NCBI GenBank assembly: GCA_020722575.1
Contig: DYKN01000003.1
Location: 1-54,988 of the forward strand
Reading direction: 5' to 3'
Source of the DNA: Rikenella microfusus
GTDB taxonomy: Bacteria; Bacteroidota; Bacteroidia; Bacteroidales; VadinHA17
Length of the DNA: 54,988 bases
The position numbers and the translations under genes were made by a program. This document shows positions 53,007 to 54,988 of the stretch, in pieces; position 1 is the stretch's first letter, and each line of letters opens with the position of its first letter. The notes beneath the pieces are model-generated. The model worked only from the letters and a program-made list of their open reading frames with translations, searched no databases and was not told where the DNA came from.

Positions 53007-54809
53007 ATGGCAAAAAAAGAAACAAATAAACACTCAGGTTATATCAGGGTATCAGGTGATTTTCCCCGTGTAGGCATCCGGCCTGCCATCGACGGTCGTA
53101 TGATGGGTGTACGGGAATCTCTTGAAAATCAGACAATGAACATGGCAAAAAATGCTGCCAGGTTAATTTCATCGAACCTCAGGTATCCCGACGGTTCGCC
53201 GGTTGAATGCGTTATTGCCGATACCTGTATCGGTGGTGTTGCGGAAGCCGCTATGTGTGCCGATAAATTCTCAAAGAACGGCGTTGGTGTAAGCCTTACC
53301 GTAACACCCTGCTGGTGCTACGGTACCGAAACAATTGATATGGATCCGTTGATACCTAAAGCCATCTGGGGATTTAACGGCACAGAAAGACCCGGTGCTG
53401 TATATCTGGCTGCAGCCCTTGCAGGACATACCATGAAAGGCCTGCCTGCATTCGGAATATACGGCCACGATGTCCAGGATGCCGATGATGAAACAATCCC
53501 AGACGATGTCAGTGAAAAGATACTTCGCTTTGTTAAAGCAGGCCTCGCCGTCTCATACATGAAAGGCAAATCGTACCTCTCAATGGGCTCAGTATCAATG
53601 GGTATAGCCGGGTCAATTGTGCGTGATGACTTCTTCCAGGATTATCTTGGCATGCGAAACGAATATGTTGACATGTCGGAATTCATACGCCGGATGGAAC
53701 TCGAAATATTCGATAAAGAAGAATATAAAAAGGCATTAGCCTGGACCAAAAAATACTGCAAGGAGGGAATAGACATCAACTCCAGACCAAGAAGCCGCCA
53801 GCAAAAGGACAAAGACTGGGAGACGGTTGTAAAAATGTCAATCATTGCACGCGATCTGATGGTAGGCAATCCGAAACTTAAAAAACTCGGCTTCGGTGAA
53901 GAAGCCCTCGGTCATAATGCCATCCTTGCAGGCTTTCAGGGACAAAGGCAATGGACAGATTTCATGCCCAACGGCGATTTTCTTGAGGCAATACTCTGCT
54001 CATCGTTCGACTGGAATGGCATCAGACCTCCCTATCTTGTAGCCACTGAAAACGATGCAATGAATGGCGTTCCGATGCTCTTTGGTTACCTTCTCACCAA
54101 TACCGCACAGATGTTTTCAGATATCCGAACCTACTGGAGCCCGGCTGCAATAAAAAGAGTAACAGGTATGAAGCCTTCAGGCCTGGCAGAAAACGGAATT
54201 ATTCACCTTATAAACTCAGGCGCATCATCGCTTGATTTCTCAGGACGACAAACGAAAAACGGCAAGAGTGTGATCAAACCATTCTGGGAAATTACACAAA
54301 AAGACGTTGAAGAGTGTCTGAAAGCTACCGTATGGCCACCGGCCGACACCGGATATTTCAGGGGCGGAGGCTTCTCATCACAGTTCGATACAAAAGGCAT
54401 AATGCCAGTAACCATAATGAGAGTTAATCTTGTAAAGGGGCTTGGCCCTGTAATTCAGCTTGCCGAAGGATGGACCGTTGAGCTTCCCCAAAAAATGCAT
54501 AAAATCCTCTCCGACCGCACCAACCCCACCTGGCCTACAACATGGTTTACCCCGAGGCTTACCGGCAAAGGGGCTTTCACCGACGTATATTCAGTAATGG
54601 CCAACTGGGGAGCAAACCACTGCGCCTCAAGCTACGGCCACATCGGAGCCGATGTGATTTCTCTGGCATCAATGCTCAGAATACCCGTCTGTATGCACAA
54701 CGTGCCCGAAGAAAAAATCTTCCGCCCCAGCGCATGGAACGCCTTCGGAATGGATAAGGAAAGCTCGGATTACAGAGCCTGTGCAACATATGGACCACTT
54801 TACGGATAA
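53007..54809 (+). CDS. fucI: L-fucose isomerase
   Basis: Interconverts L-fucose and L-fuculose with Mn2+, the first step of fucose use, in the cytoplasm. The 600 aa length fits FucI. Seen: [19 protein letters not shown] near the N-terminus, [67 protein letters not shown] with the metal-site acid, and [13 protein letters not shown] sugar kinase gene follows 97 bp later. Fucose is a usual product of host mucin or algal glycan breakdown. Confidence 0.95.
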   Translation: MAKKETNKHSGYIRVSGDFPRVGIRPAIDGRMMGVRESLENQTMNMAKNAARLISSNLRYPDGSPVECVIADTCIGGVAEAAMCADKFSKNGVGVSLTVTPCWCYGTETIDMDPLIPKAIWGFNGTERPGAVYLAAALAGHTMKGLPAFGIYGHDVQDADDETIPDDVSEKILRFVKAGLAVSYMKGKSYLSMGSVSMGIAGSIVRDDFFQDYLGMRNEYVDMSEFIRRMELEIFDKEEYKKALAWTKKYCKEGIDINSRPRSRQQKDKDWETVVKMSIIARDLMVGNPKLKKLGFGEEALGHNAILAGFQGQRQWTDFMPNGDFLEAILCSSFDWNGIRPPYLVATENDAMNGVPMLFGYLLTNTAQMFSDIRTYWSPAAIKRVTGMKPSGLAENGIIHLINSGASSLDFSGRQTKNGKSVIKPFWEITQKDVEECLKATVWPPADTGYFRGGGFSSQFDTKGIMPVTIMRVNLVKGLGPVIQLAEGWTVELPQKMHKILSDRTNPTWPTTWFTPRLTGKGAFTDVYSVMANWGANHCASSYGHIGADVISLASMLRIPVCMHNVPEEKIFRPSAWNAFGMDKESSDYRACATYGPLYG

Positions 54810-54828
54810 ACATATTAATATAATCTAC

Positions 54829-54856
54829 CTCTATCTGGTCATTCGTCCAAATAGAG
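54829..54856 (+). terminator. Weak hairpin after fucI
   Basis: CTCTATCTGG (54829-54838) pairs with CCAAATAGAG (54847-54856) with one mismatch and an 8-base loop; TTTG and a short AT run follow. It may partly stop transcription or act as a stability element before the kinase. Confidence 0.35.
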
Positions 54857-54906
54857 TTTGATTATTGTAATTCCGGCAACCAACTAAAATTTAATAATTT
54901 AATGTT

Positions 54907-54988
54907 ATGCGTAAGATTTATACTGCCGGAGAGGCTCTGATTGATATCATATTCAGCAACGGCCAGCCCCGGGCGGCAAAAGCCGGCG
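54907..54988 (+). CDS. PfkB-family carbohydrate kinase, 5' part
   Basis: The window ends 27 codons in. MRKIYTAGEALIDIIFSNG followed by QPRAAKAG is the characteristic start of Bacteroidota PfkB sugar kinases (often annotated fructokinase), in which the TxGE(x)LIDI strand leads into the ribokinase fold. Beside fucI it could phosphorylate fuculose or another sugar from the same glycan, but the specificity cannot be judged from this part. Confidence 0.7.
   Translation, partial: MRKIYTAGEALIDIIFSNGQPRAAKAG

Noticed and set aside
1..54988. tRNA, rRNA, CRISPR arrays or riboswitches
   Set aside because: I saw no cloverleaf-like sequences, no regularly spaced repeats of CRISPR type, and no leader long or conserved enough to support a riboswitch.

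Overview
The window comes from a Bacteroidota chromosome, most likely Bacteroidales or a close relative. Several signs agree: paired SusC/SusD genes, lipoproteins, a type IX secretion (T9SS) C-terminal sorting domain, almost no Shine-Dalgarno sequences, and many start regions preceded by a TAnnTTTG promoter box. I see no rRNA, tRNA or CRISPR array.

Layout. 0.1-11.6 kb is mostly plus-strand housekeeping: a polyprenol-phosphate mannosyltransferase, dihydroorotase, a lipoprotein, (minus) aspartate kinase, mfd, then a tightly overlapping chain coaX - outer membrane protein - lptC - small membrane protein - CNNM/CBS protein. 11.6-23 kb holds a broken small lipoprotein and two tandem minus-strand SusCD loci whose SusC genes share an identical 95-bp 5' end. 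23-47.6 kb is again mainly housekeeping, mostly minus strand: a DUF3109 protein, gpmI, a large STAND-type NTPase with WD40 repeats, aroK, the topoisomerase IV pair, a methyltransferase-like protein, plsC, a lipoate ligase, a PAP2 phosphatase, obg, adk, hpt, purE (plus), a restriction-modification pair whose nuclease is frameshifted in an A7 run, two surface-protein genes (plus), recJ, lipB and lipA. 47.6-53 kb is an accessory island: a broken IS3-family orfA, a fragment of a T9SS-secreted protein, a nearly complete IS3-family element, and a minus-strand cluster that looks like a decayed or split diversity-generating retroelement (DGR). That cluster has a T9SS protein, an Avd-like four-helix-bundle protein, a C-type-lectin-like protein with a DGR-style variable 3' end, and a broken MutS-like accessory gene. 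No reverse transcriptase or template repeat is present; the IS sits where they might be expected. An IS982-family remnant closes the island. From 53 kb the plus strand carries fucI and the start of a PfkB sugar kinase, a likely fucose-use operon.

How the genes work together. LptC and the polyprenol-phosphate sugar transferase serve the envelope. lipA/lipB and the lipoate ligase give both de novo synthesis and salvage of lipoate. The two SusCD pairs import glycans or peptides, but no hydrolase or regulator sits beside them. The most interesting parts are the DGR-like cluster (about 49.97-52.43 kb), the nuclease gene that one -1 slip on A7 would restore (39.60-40.35 kb), the shared SusC 5' cassette, and the membrane-anchored STAND/WD40 protein (25.3-28.4 kb).
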